From assembly GCA_013420905.1 (NCBI GenBank), contig JAAXNY010000016.1, positions 1,240,001 through 1,304,000 on the forward strand: a DNA stretch of 64,000 nucleotides. Direction: 5' to 3'. The stretch is from Collybia mongolica (Eukaryota; Basidiomycota; Agaricomycetes; Agaricales; Clitocybaceae). Position 1 is the first letter of the stretch. The number at the start of each line of letters is the position of its first letter. The notes below the pieces were generated by a model. It saw nothing but the letters and a program-made list of their open reading frames with translations. It was not told where the DNA came from and searched no databases. Shown here piece after piece: positions 1 to 10,658 of the stretch. Position numbers and translations under genes: made by a program.

Positions 1-1849
1 GATTCTTGAGGTACACGGCATATGCTACTGCTTCCGGCCACAAGAATTTCGGCATATTTCTTGCAATAAGCATTGCGCGCGCATGTTCTACAATTGTTCG
101 GTTTGCGCGCTCGGCAATTCCGTTCTGGGCCGAAGAGTACGGGGCTGTGACCTCGGAGCGGATTCCTTTTTCCGCTAGAAATCTTTGTACTTTGTCATTT
201 ACATATTCCGTTCCGTTGTCGAATCGTATGGCTTTCAATGTTTTCCCAACTTGAGTGTTTATGTAAGCATTATAATTTTTGATCGAAGTATTGATTTCTT
301 CGGCTTCTTTGGTTTTGAGAAAATTGATGATGGTCCGGCGGCATTTCCCATCAGTAAATGAGATGTAATATCTTTCCCCTCGAATTCCTGTTGTCCGGGC
401 AGGTCCCCATAAATCTGTGAGGGTCATCTCACCAATTTCATTAAAAGTTGTGTTTGAAAACTTTGGGAATGATGCCACGGTTTGTTTTGCTTGGATGCAG
501 GCCGTGCAATCATTGGGATCAATGGATTCGTCGACTTCCATCCCATCAATCATTTTCTTTGATTTCAACATTTTAATTGATGCAATGTTGAGATGTCCAA
601 AAATTCGGTGCCATTCGTCCCATGTGCGAGCTTCTGATGCGATCAAAGCCATATCGGGAATACTGATCTTTGCCATCAAATTGTAAAGCCGGCCGATTTT
701 TCGACCTTGTAAGATGATGTTCGTAGATTTCGGGGGTGATATATTGATGTATTCTCCTTTTAGATTCAGGGTGAACCCTGCATCTGTGATGCGCCCAACC
801 GAAATAAGATTATAGGGTGCATTTGGAGCGTGGACAACATTTGTCAACGTAATTGGTATGTGGCGATTGCCTACTTTGCATAAGATCTTTACCGATCCTC
901 TTCCTAGTCCCGGAGTTGATCCGAATCCAATAATTTTGTGTCCGGGAGTTTCTTTGTAATTTCTGAAGATTGATTGGTCACGAAAAATGTGGGATGTTGC
1001 CGCACAATCGGCTAAAATTGAATCTGAAGTTAATGCTGGCAAGGCAATATCCACCTGGTTTTCGGGCGCTGCTACGAAAGCATAATCGTCCGAGGCTTGG
1101 TTAGCCTTGTCTGGCTTACTGCCATTCTTCTTTTTCCATTTCGGCCTCCATTTTTGATCGGATGATCCCCCTTTCCTTTTGGGGCAATGGAAGGCAATGT
1201 GACCTTTCTGATTGCATTCGTAGCACGTCACATTTGGATTATATTTTGCTGCCAGGGCCGTATCCCCCTGGTGCCGAGATTTGATCCGTCGATCTTCCTC
1301 CAAAATTCTCGCAATTAATTTGTGACTCTCCTTGAGAGTGGCAGAATCAACCGAAGAGATAAACGGGTCCCACGTGTCAGGTAGGGACGTCAGCAACGTT
1401 ATGCTGAAATCTTCATCGTTGATTTTTGAGCCCAATCCGGCCAATTCTTCAATGTAGCCGCGCAGGGTCCGAATGTGTTCCTCGATATCGGCACCCTCGG
1501 CACATTGTGCTCGAAATAATTTTCGACGCACCGTTACAATTCCGATCGGACCACGTGCCTCATACATGGAGCACAACGCGGTCCAGGCCTGATTCGACGT
1601 CCCGGCACCCGCTATGTAAACTAGCGGTCCGTCCCCTACACGGAGCCGTATGGTCGAAAGAGCCTTCCTGTCCTTCGTACGCCATTCCTCTAAATTCCCT
1701 TCATCAGTTGGACTTGAATTTGAACCGTCCGCGTAACCGATTAGACCTTGATCGGTCAAGATGTCGATCATTTTGATTTTCCATGTGTGGAAGTTCTCAG
1801 CGCCGCGTAGCGCTTCGATCCGATAGATGTTTCCGGATGATTCGGTCAT
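1..1849 (-). CDS. copia gag-pol polyprotein, N-terminal part (partial)
   Basis: Reading starts at ATG 1849-1847 (MTESSGNIYRI) and stays open for about 616 codons to the window edge. Visible in order: a UBN2/gag-like domain over the first ~200 codons, a CCHC zinc knuckle (CYECNQKGHIAFHC) near codon 215, a retroviral-type aspartic protease start (ILADCAATSH), and then the GAG-pre-integrase and integrase core up to the edge, with the zinc-binding pattern around WHRIFGHLNIAS and the catalytic-region residues FDNGTEY. Copy B has a TGA just after the protease start, whereas here the same codon is CAA. Reverse transcriptase and RNase H would lie to the left of the window. The open frame over all visible domains suggests a recently active copy. 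Confidence 0.9.
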   Translation of the reverse strand, partial: MTESSGNIYRIEALRGAENFHTWKIKMIDILTDQGLIGYADGSNSSPTDEGNLEEWRTKDRKALSTIRLRVGDGPLVYIAGAGTSNQAWTALCSMYEARGPIGIVTVRRKLFRAQCAEGADIEEHIRTLRGYIEELAGLGSKINDEDFSITLLTSLPDTWDPFISSVDSATLKESHKLIARILEEDRRIKSRHQGDTALAAKYNPNVTCYECNQKGHIAFHCPKRKGGSSDQKWRPKWKKKNGSKPDKANQASDDYAFVAAPENQVDIALPALTSDSILADCAATSHIFRDQSIFRNYKETPGHKIIGFGSTPGLGRGSVKILCKVGNRHIPITLTNVVHAPNAPYNLISVGRITDAGFTLNLKGEYINISPPKSTNIILQGRKIGRLYNLMAKISIPDMALIASEARTWDEWHRIFGHLNIASIKMLKSKKMIDGMEVDESIDPNDCTACIQAKQTVASFPKFSNTTFNEIGEMTLTDLWGPARTTGIRGERYYISFTDGKCRRTIINFLKTKEAEEINTSIKNYNAYINTQVGKTLKAIRFDNGTEYVNDKVQRFLAEKGIRSEVTAPYSSAQNGIAERANRTIVEHARAMLIARNMPKFLWPEAVAYAVYLKN

Positions 1850-1919
1850 GGTCCGTAACAACTTGATCAGGGTTTGATGGATGATGTATGGACGTGGTAA
1901 TGATGTTCAAGATGATTAA

Positions 1920-1936
1920 GGCCGGGGCCCATAACC
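1920..1936 (-). other. Primer-binding site of copia copy A
   Basis: Immediately inside the LTR the minus strand reads GGTTATGGGCCCCGG. This is complementary to the anticodon stem-loop of an initiator methionine tRNA (GGGCCCATAACC with the CAT anticodon), not to a tRNA 3' end. It is the arrangement known from Drosophila copia, which is primed by a 5' half of initiator tRNA-Met. The same site is present in copy B. Confidence 0.75.
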
Positions 1937-2154
1937 TGTTGAACTTAGCAGCAAGGGAAGGAAAGAGCGAGAAATAAAAGAGTGAATTGAGATAGTAAAA
2001 TAATGTACATAATCGTTCGTATAAATACATAAATAATATAACTCCTATAGAAATAATAAATCATATGTGAGTCCGTTAGAAAAACAAATGCGAAACTTTA
2101 TATGTCCATGTGATTTTACATGTCATGTGAATGCCGGATCACTCTATTCCAACA
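1937..2154 (-). repeat. 5' LTR of copia copy A (218 bp)
   Basis: Begins TGTTGAAC and ends TTCCAACA on the plus strand. It matches both LTRs of copy B with only scattered substitutions. It retains the CpG sites (for example at the TCGTTCG segment near 2010) that are mutated in one LTR of copy B. Confidence 0.93.
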
Positions 2155-3183
2155 GCTTGGCATTCACACCCTACAGCTTGATGTTGTACAGGAAGAGAGC
2201 ATTATCCGTGCTAAGTCACAGGTTACTCAACTCACTGGAGGTACCTTGGATATCCTTATTAACAACGCGTAAGTCTTTTATGTGCTGTGCACAGATATCG
2301 TCGATTTAATAGTTCCGTAGGGGAGTTTGTGTGTTTGGGCCCTAATTTTGAACATTGGACCGGAAGCTCACAAGATTTTGGTAGCGTACCCTTTCTCTTC
2401 CGCCGATCTATCGATGGACCGTGTCCGAGCCGTATTCGAAGTCAATGTCTTCTCCGCAATGGTCATGGTGCAGCATTTTCTGCCGTTGCTCATTGCGTCC
2501 GGGGATGGAAGGATAGTTCAGATGGGTAGTCTGGCAGCCGTAACGCCGGTACCCTTCGGTTCAGCCTACAATTCCAGCAAGGCCGCCTTACACGCGTACG
2601 GGGATACCCTACGGGTTGAGCTTGCGCCTTTTAAGTAAGCACTTCCTAGGTTATTATAGCCCTTTGAGCTCATAAATCCAGTATCAAAGTTCTGACCGTA
2701 CGCCCCCATAACCACTTCTACGGTGGAAACTGACCCTCTGGTACGCAGATCGTTGCTGGTAACTTTAAGAGCAAACTTTCGAAACCCTGGCACCGCCTTC
2801 CGGCCAACTCAATCTTCAGCCCTATCGCTGATGAATATCAGGACAAGCGTATTACTCACTTTCAAGGTGAGACCCTGCCGCAAGGCATGAAGTCACGGGC
2901 TGATTTTGCACCTCAGACGAAGCGATGCCTCGGGAAGTTGTCGCTAGGAACATTATCTCTCAGGCCTTGAAGAATTCGCCACCAGCGTGGCACTGGGATG
3001 GCACAAACTCGTGGAAGGTTTGGTTCCTCAGTACCTTTGGAGGACGAAGGGCGTTCGTAAGCATCCCGCGTGTTTTTTTAGGTGAATGTATAGCTCACGA
3101 GCTCCCAGGATAAAATCATGAGCGATAAGTTTGGATTGTCGAAACTTTCTGCGATGCGTGCGGCAGGTCAGATCGGGGGTTAG
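2155..3183 (+). pseudogene. Short-chain dehydrogenase/reductase, AYR1-like, 5' part cut off by copia copy A
   Basis: Exons 2155-2268, 2321-2328, 2385-2634, 2682-2697, 2749-2866, 2917-3056 and 3109-3183 give 240 codons without an internal stop. The protein resumes in the middle of the Rossmann domain (LDVVQEES), then shows the NNAG motif (LDILINNAG), the catalytic Ser-Tyr-Lys region (GSLAAV...YNSSKAALHAYGDTLRVELAPF) and the C-terminal region. The family reduces 1-acyl-dihydroxyacetone phosphate or related ketones with NADPH. The N-terminus with the TGxxxGxG cofactor loop is missing because the retrotransposon sits between it and this part; the rest lies left of the window. Exons of 8, 250, 16 and 140 nt have the same lengths as in the paralogue at 3681-4949. 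As inserted, it should not make a functional enzyme. Confidence 0.88.
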
Positions 3184-3680
3184 CTTGACTATTTATATAC
3201 AAGCGATCGAACGTGCATGTTCGACATTATCATGTTTATCGCGATATTCCCCCTCTTTCCTATAGAGGTCAATGTCCACAACCAGTATCCTAAGATGCGT
3301 GGCTGTAGGAAGCACGTCGTTCCGGAAGGATCAATAGAATGAAGAGTAGCATGCGAATACAAGGCGATAGCTGTTTGTGACATTCACCAGACCTGGGCTC
3401 GAGATGCGAGTGCTAATAAAACCTTAAGCCCGTCTCAAACCCTCAATCAAGGGCATAGCCTTTACACATCTGTAGCCACTAGTACTGATGCTTGCATCCG
3501 TATGGGGTCCAGGGCGTCGAGCGAATAATATAATCTGATTACCGGAGACTGTTCAACTAGTTTCATGACCATCCATGTTTGGATAAATAATGGTGATGAT
3601 AATCCAGTACTGTGTAGAGATTAACAACGTGAATAACGGCTGCAACACAAACCCTTTCGACAAGTGCCCCAGGAAGACCC
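3184..3680. other. Intergenic, between convergent dehydrogenase genes
   Basis: About 0.5 kb between the two tail-to-tail dehydrogenase stop codons. It would hold both 3' UTRs. I see no gene or repeat in it. Confidence 0.6.
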
Positions 3681-4949
3681 TTAGTCCACTCTCTTGTTCT
3701 TATTAGAAACCAGCTTTTTGGCGAGTTCAGTCAGACCAAACATCCCAGACAAAAGGGAGTCCTGAAGACAAGGCTACTGAGAGAAGGGTCATATTATATA
3801 AGGAGGTACATACGAAGCCATTTCTTGGTAGAAACGTGCTCATAAGCCAGACTTGCTTGGAGTGCGGGCCAATCCACAACCACGGGGTGGGTTTGGATTT
3901 CAGTGCCTCGGCAATCACTCTCTTTGCCCATTCGTCGGCCCGCATCGCACCATCTATAAACCGGTGGGTATAACTCTTGCTGTTGAGATCTCGGACTTAC
4001 CCTGAAAGTGGTCAAGTCGCTTGTCCTGATATGTCTCCCGGATAGGTTCATAGAGGGAACCAGTAGGGAGTGAGTCTGGTTTCATGATGTTCGACTCGAC
4101 ATTGCCGGACAGCACCTAATGTGAAGTCCATGTGTTAAACCAACGAACACGAGGCGCACATGATTAACATACGGACAAGACTTTTACGCTAGTAGGACGT
4201 TGTCAGGACGAAGAATCATGTGGGGAATAAACAAGAAGTACTTAAACGGTGCCATCTCAACGCGCAACGTGTCTCCAAATGAATGGAGAGCTGCCTTGGC
4301 TGAGTTGTAGGCCGCGTTGAATGGGACAGGCATGAGGCCTGCAAGGCTGCCTATTTGCACCACGCATGCGTCGCCCGAGGCGATAAGAAGGGGTATGAAG
4401 GCGTGACTCATTTCTATAGCCCCGAACAAATTGACGTTGTAGAGCTCTCGGACTCGATCCATCGAAAGATCAGAGGCTGGCGATGCGTATGCTGTGATGT
4501 TTTAGGGGAGGAGCGGCAGAGATATCACAGGGAATCGCACCTATCCCTCTAAGACTCATTAGCTTGGGTCAGACTCTAGACTTGACGCGACTTACGCATT
4601 GTTTATAAGAATATCAAGTGAACCACCAGTTTTAGCTGATATAACAGACTTTAATTCTTGTATGCTTTGGGAACTGGTCACATCCAGTACAAACGTCTCA
4701 ATTCCAAGCTTGGTTAATGGTGCCATGGATTGTAGGGTTCGAGAACATGCAAAGACTTTGAGGCCTTGATACGTGTCAAACATGCTGCACACGCCACACT
4801 GGGGCTTTGACATTACCTCGAGAATGGCACTCTCGAGCGAGAGCGTAGCCGAGGCCCCCCACGGTGCAGCTGCATGTTATTTGAGCTTTAGAATAGGCAT
4901 ATAGAGATACGGATACTTACCCAGTGATACAAACAGTTTGACGAGCCAT
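3681..4949 (-). CDS. Short-chain dehydrogenase/reductase, AYR1-like
   Basis: Nine exons (minus strand): 4921-4949, 4817-4869, 4596-4764, 4541-4548, 4242-4491, 4173-4188, 4001-4115, 3814-3953, 3681-3761; together 861 nt, 286 residues, in frame throughout with GT-AG introns of 46-53 nt. Residues 6-16 (VCITGCTVGGL) form the TGxxxGxG nucleotide-binding loop, split by intron 1. NNAG follows near residue 84, the catalytic Ser in QIGSLAG, and Tyr/Lys in YNSAKAALHS. The order and length fit classical SDRs related to NADPH-dependent 1-acyl-dihydroxyacetone-phosphate reductases; the true substrate cannot be read from sequence. It is tail-to-tail with a broken paralogue and shares a ~370-bp divergent promoter region with the MFS gene. 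Exons of 8 and 16 nt are unusual. Confidence 0.92.
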
Positions 4950-5315
4950 GGGGAAGTATTGTGGAAGTTCCAGCCCACCTTTTAGCGCTTTCGAATCGTG
5001 AAGTTGCTGCTGATGTTTGTATTACACGTTGATGCATCACAGATATATTTGGAAGCCACGGGCTCTGATCAATCGTCGGGGCAAGATTTTTGGTTTCTAC
5101 ATATACGTAAACAAGGGTAAACTGAATTCTGATCCTGTCACTCTTCATCATCACATAACTCCCGCCGATGCTAACTTGAGGACTTGGGATCTGGTTGTTA
5201 GGATCTATCTGATCAACAATAGTCGAAATTGTTGGTTCGCATGAGTTATTGCGCATAGAGGGAGATGGGGTTGGTTAACAAACACCTGGTAAGACGTCTT
5301 TCGCATCAATTGACT
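4950..5315. promoter_or_regulatory. Divergent promoter region between dehydrogenase and MFS transporter
   Basis: The 366 bp between the two start codons must hold both promoters, so the two genes could be co-regulated. I do not recognise a specific operator. An in-frame upstream ATG at 5265 could extend the transporter by 17 residues. Confidence 0.5.
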
Positions 5316-7393
5316 ATGATGCCCAACCAGAACTCTAGCAACTCTTCTGAAAATTCAGGCCCTACACCCAACCTGCCTGGTGCTATACCTCACCAAGAGA
5401 TCTTGCCCTCACACGCGAATCTTCGCAGTATTCTCCCCATTCTTGTAGCGATTTGTCTCGCGCTCTTCTTGAGTGCACTCGAACTTGTACCTGTCTCCAC
5501 CCTTTTATCGTCATATACTGAAATTCAATTATCCAGACGGCTGTCTCTACTGCCCTTCCGACTATCGTTGCATCAGTACATGGCTATAAATCCACTGATT
5601 TTATCTGGATTGGGTCAGCATACTCATTGTCCGCCACTGCGGTTCTACCTTTTAGTGGAGCTCTCGCTCAAGTACGTGGTAGATATCCACGACATCGTAT
5701 CCTCATTATTTGTTTAGGTTTTCGGTCGCCGCCCGATTGTTCTGGGAACTCTCAGCTTCTTTGCCATAGGCAGTGTGCTGTGCGGCGCATCCAACTCCGA
5801 GGCCATGATGTTGGCTGGAAGAGGTACGCACCTCTAGGTTTCCGGTAGAGCGGAATTTAAGATGAACTACCCAGCTATCCAGGGTATCGGGGGTGGTGGA
5901 ATTGTCTCCTTGACAAATCTCGTCCTTGCCGATCTTGTGCCGTTACACAAACGAGGGAATTACAACGCTTGCCTTGGCCTGTAAGTCCATCAGAGTCTTG
6001 AGTATGTTGAGTGTTCACACGCAACAGCACCTGGAGCATGGCGTCCATCCTTGGGCCATTCGTGGGAGGTCTCCTTGCCGAAAAAGGTGCATGGAGATGG
6101 TTGTTTTGTGAGAATGCAAATCCTTTGTTCACAGTAGGTATCGCTGACTCCAGCAAGATCTCAACATCCCTTTATGCGCTATCGTGTGCATATTAGTAGC
6201 ACGCTTCCTCAACCTCCGCACTCCAACTGAGCCATTGAGAGTGAGGTTGCGCCGACTCGATTTAATGTACGTCCAGACTGCCTAAGAAAACGTGCTCTGA
6301 CGCAGTTTTAGCGGAAATCTTTTAGTTATTGGAAGCACGGTCTCGTGTATCCTTGCACTCACTTGGGCTGGGGTATCATACCGTTGGTCATCTGTCAATG
6401 TCCTAGTTCCGTTGTGCTTGGGGCTGGCAGGCCTAGTCGTGTTCGTTCTCTATGAAGCGAGATTCGCTAAAGAGCCAATGGTACTTTGAACTTTCCTCCA
6501 TAATTTCAATCTAGCTGACTGAACAATAGGTCCCTCTGTTCTTGTGGTCTAATCGTACGAGCCTGAGCGGGTAAGTTTGATGTGTTTTTCTAGACGTTTG
6601 AATTTACATCACTTCGACAGCTATATACAGACTTTTCTAATCCAAGGGATCCTCTTGTGCTTCATATGTGCGTCACAAAGTGCTCGCGCGATAGGAAGCT
6701 TATCTGCCCTCAGATTACCTCCCAGTTTACTTTCAAGGTTGTAAGCTTGCATCACCCATAGCATCTGGACTGGACATGTTCGGGCTTGCTCTATCCCTTG
6801 CGCCAATTTCTGTGATTGTAGGATTCAGTGTCGCCAAGTTCCGACGGTACCGTCCCCAACTCTGGGTGGGCTGGTCGTTTATGGCCATTTCTATGGGCCT
6901 CCTCAGTACTGTCGACGTAACTAGCCATTTATGGCTGTCAATTGGATACTGCATCCTAATCGGTGCAGGCATGGGCACAGCTTATACAGCGACGATGTTT
7001 CCCATATTGGCCCCATTGCCTGTATCCGCTAATGCCAGTGCGGTTGCTCTTGCAATGTTTTTGCGTTTATTCGGGCAGGTATGGGGGATCACCATTGGTG
7101 GTGTGATCCTGCAGAACGGGCTCGTCAAGCTCCCCGCAGAAGTATTGGACAAGCTTCCCGTCAACTCTGATGTTGCTTATGGAACCATAGCTGTTCTATC
7201 CACGCTCCCTCCTGATGTGAAAACTCAGGTCCAAACCGTCTTCGCCGACGCGTTACGCACGCTTTGGCAGGTCATGGCTGGACTATCCGCAGTTGGATTT
7301 ATAGTATCCCTTGGTATGAGAGCTGTTCCCATGCACACCTACACAGATGAAAATTGGGGAGTCATTCCGAGTAACGGGGAAAAATATCCATAG
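5316..7393 (+). CDS. MFS transporter, drug:H+ antiporter type
   Basis: Exons 5316-5492, 5537-5671, 5718-5823, 5875-5980, 6028-6107, 6158-6266, 6306-6480, 6530-6570, 6621-6667 and 6714-7393 give 551 residues in frame. After a ~40-residue polar N-terminus come the usual motifs: the first helix (ICLALFLSALELVPTAVSTALPTI), motif A-like GRRPIVL after helix 2, the AIQGIGGGGIVSLTN segment of helix 4 and the WRWLFYLNIPL segment after helix 6. These are typical of the 14-helix DHA2-like fungal exporters of toxins and secondary metabolites. The start is ambiguous: ATG codons at 5265, 5316 and 5319 are all in frame; I chose 5316 because the polar N-terminus then has normal length. The last exon holds five or more helices. 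Neighbouring oxidoreductase genes make export of a metabolite a reasonable inference. Confidence 0.9.
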
Positions 7394-8507
7394 TACTATA
7401 GACACTCAAATTACGACCAGGTTCGGAGCAAAACACTTCCATGGTACTCTTGGCGACTGAACGATCGAACACAGTATGTTCAGCCGGCCGTTTAGGTGCA
7501 TTTAAAAACTTACACAGCTTAGGTGTCGGCCCGTCTAGCCCTGCACAATCCTCTTTAAAATATGATCTTGATTGCTAGATGGAATGAGGATAAGCGGGTG
7601 ATCGCGGTGGAACGAATACAACCATCCAACGCTGCCCATAAGTTCTTCAAAAAAATTACGTGATGATCTCTGATGTTCTACAACTGGTCTCTTTGGTTCG
7701 ACCGTTTCCCCAACCTCAATAGTATTATGAAACTGAACTGAGACAGGATTGTCACATTTTCACGGAGTTATACGGATAATATCACAGCATTCATGAGCTT
7801 TCCATCAACGTTCCGAAGCAGGCGAGGCGGTTCGCCAGTGGGTGAAGTTGTCTGTACCTTTTCAAGATTTCGTTGATGGCCTGGTGCTTCTGTCTGATCT
7901 AGGGTATCAGCTTCGTAACCAGCACTTATCAGGTCATCACGAACACCCAGATGTGATTGATAACGCCGATATTTTGGCGCGAATATCAGTGTTTTATCTA
8001 CCACAGCTCACTCACCAGTGCGCACCCGAGCTCAGAAAATTCTTACCATAAGGGGGAAACCATCGGGAGATAAGCCCCTAGCGGCATCACTGTCACCTCA
8101 CCCCCTCGATGAGGATCACACAAACAGGGGGAACACAGGCAGGCCTGTCCTTGAGAAATCACTGACCAGTATAGCTAACAATCGAACGCGATGATTCTAA
8201 AACACAAGGATTTACCACTTCAGCCTATTTCCAAACTCTCAATCCTGCCGCAGCTCAACAAAAAGCTCGAACCGGTTCACTATTCACTTCTAGTAGACTT
8301 TCGCCGTCACGATTACTACTGTATCAGCGAACAAATCCTTGTCATTCACAGCTCGATATGGATCCAACACCACATTCTCATCTCCCGATCATCATTACTG
8401 GACAGCACATGCTGGCAGTATTTTATGGGGTTGTAATGACTTTTCCGGTGAGGGTGACTATAAATTCTGGGGACCAATGATTCCTCGTCAACTATCAGCA
8501 CCTCAAT
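7394..8507. other. Intergenic, no gene seen
   Basis: About 1.1 kb between the transporter stop and the P450 start. Only short frames with no recognisable product. It probably holds the transporter 3' UTR and the P450 promoter. Confidence 0.5.
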
Positions 8508-10658
8508 ATGTTTTCATTCACTTTGGTCATCCCTGTAATCATTCCAGCTTTCCTGTTTCTGCGATACAGACGCTCGATCCTAGCCAATTTACCTCCTGGT
8601 ACAGTTGATTTTATCCATCTCGTCTAGGAAACTTTTTGGCTGACATGAACAAGGTCCACCACCTCTCCCATTCATTGGAAACATCCACCAGCTTCCCAAG
8701 TCCGATCCCTACAAGACCTACACGGAATGGACAGACCTCTACGGTCAGACATATCTACTTGCGCGTGGTCGCTGTTTTTTTTTTACACCTTGCAGGCCCC
8801 ATCATATATATGCATTTCTTCGGGCGAGAGTTCATCGTGCTCAATCGCCTAAAGGATGTCCTCAATCTTTTCGAAAAGCGCTCCGCTATATATAGTACAA
8901 AACCTCGTTTGGTCAGAGCTTTTTCTCTCCCTTCTGTGACGTCGCGGCTCATTCAGGATATCTAGGTCATGGCCGGGGAACTTGTCGGGCGAGGGAAAAC
9001 GTCTATACTGTTCATGGAGTATGGACCCCTTCTCCAGAAGACCCGTCATTTCGTGCACAGGTGGATGAATGCGCGGATGGTAAAGAATTACTATGCAGCC
9101 CAAGAATTAGGATCCCATATCAACCTAGCGAGGATCTTGGACGCCCCGCAGGATTTTTCAGCGCATATTCGCGCGCAAGTCACTTACTTTTCTTTCCACC
9201 GAGCACGTCACTTATCGCCACCCTAGTACGGCTGGTTCGGTCATCCTGAAATTAACTTACGGCATCGACACAAAACCATACAACGATCCATGGATCGAAA
9301 TGTCGGAAAGTCTGAGCAAAATCACCGCTGAAGCCGCCGCCCCTGGGCGGTGGTTCGTTGATTCATTCCCCATTAGTGCGTCTATTCTAGGGAAGGAATC
9401 TCGGAGCTGAGAACGTCCTTTTAGTGGCCTACATTCCTGCCTGGTTCCCCGGTGCAACTTTCAAGAAATGGGCCAACGAGTCTAAGAAAGTCTCGCAAGG
9501 CCTGGTTCGCATACCCTACGAGCTCGTCAAGGCCAAAATGGTAAGCTTTGATTTTCCTTTTTTTCTTTCCTTTTGTAACTACATATCACCCCCACAGAGT
9601 AAAGGTTCGCAAGACATATCGTGGACAGCCACTGAATTATTGGCTCTGGGCGACAAACCCACGCCAACGGAGGAGGAAGCCCTTATTGCGGCAGCTGGGA
9701 GTCTTTACGCCGGTATGATTCCGAATCTTGATTAAAAAGCCACTGACTAAAAGTATGGATAGGTGGGATAGACACTGTATGCTTGCTGACTTTAGTTGTC
9801 GTTGCGATCTAAATTGCTGATAATACCGCTGTTGCATTACAGACCACGATCATGGTGCGGACATTCATCCTCATGATGATCCGCAACCCCGAAGTGCAAC
9901 GCCGAGCACAGGTCGACATCGACAGAGTCGTCGGCTCCCACCGGCTCCCTCAGATGGAGGACAAGCCATCTCTTCCCTATATTGACTGGATCATCAAAGA
10001 GACGCTCAGGATAAACCCCATCGCGCCACTTGTCCCCCACAGCCTTGACCAAGACGACGTATACGAGGGGTACAGGATTCCAAAGGGGACTTGGGTCATG
10101 GCGAACGTCTGGTACGCCAGCGCGCACGATGCGCCTCTAATAAACGTCCCCACCCGATTCTCACACGACGCTGCAGGGCTATCAATTACGACCCCGCCAC
10201 ATACAAGGATCCCGAACTCTTCAATCCGTCGAGGTTCGACGACTCCGACGGTAACGTCCCCGAGCGTGACCCGAGCGTTCACGCCTTCGGATTCGGCCGC
10301 AGGTGCGCATGCATGCTGATCTACCAGCGCAATCGCGCCATTGTCTGACCTGGAGCGCTGTTGCAGGTTGTGCCCCGGCTACCATCTCACCCAGGCGTCA
10401 ATGTTCCTCTACGTTACCCACCTCCTGTCGGTGTTCGAGATGTCCCCTGTACCCGACAAAGATGGCAATTGCAGCCGGCCACCGAATGATTTTATCGCAA
10501 CCCACCTGCGGTTCGTTCTCTTAGTGCCTATGGGAGCTACTCTCAGCTCATGAGTTCTTTCCAGCTTCCCGAAGCCGTTTGGGTGCCAGTTCAAGCCTCG
10601 CAGCGAGGAGAAGGTTAGGCTCGTGCGGGATGCGGTGGCAAATTCCACATGCAGTTGA
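8508..10658 (+). CDS. Cytochrome P450 monooxygenase
   Basis: Twelve exons: 8508-8598, 8654-8743, 8796-8911, 8966-9174, 9227-9375, 9425-9540, 9598-9712, 9763-9776, 9843-10111, 10177-10302, 10367-10510, 10565-10658; 1533 nt, 510 residues, the usual length. An N-terminal membrane anchor (residues 1-18) is followed by the proline hinge (LPPGPPPLPFIGN). The I-helix oxygen-binding motif AGGIDTTT spans the 14-nt exon at 9763-9776, the K-helix ExxR is KETLR, the PERF-like motif is NPSRF, and the heme-cysteine loop is FGFGRRLCPG, split by an intron between the two arginines. One intron (9175-9226) starts with GC rather than GT. At first sight the frames suggest a pseudogene, but with these introns there is no stop. 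It resembles E-class group I P450s expanded in mushrooms (CYP64/CYP5144/CYP620-like); subfamily and substrate are not assignable here. Confidence 0.92.

Larger units (their letters stand above)
1..2154 (-). mobile_element. Ty1/copia retrotransposon, copy A, 5' half (runs off left edge)
   Basis: The first 2.15 kb is the 5' part of a copia-type LTR element lying on the minus strand, closely similar to the complete copy at 45044-49566. It has the 218-bp 5' LTR at 1937-2154, a primer-binding site next to it, and the start of an uninterrupted gag-pol frame. The outer edge of the LTR (TG...CA ends) abuts coding sequence of a dehydrogenase gene at 2155, so the element is inserted in that gene. The first five host bases are GCTTG; a matching duplication would lie outside the window. 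Compared with copy B it has no in-frame stop in the visible part and so looks younger. Confidence 0.93.

Noticed and set aside
8508..10658. P450 as a pseudogene with frameshifts
   Set aside because: All apparent shifts coincide with short introns having proper ends; the spliced frame is complete.
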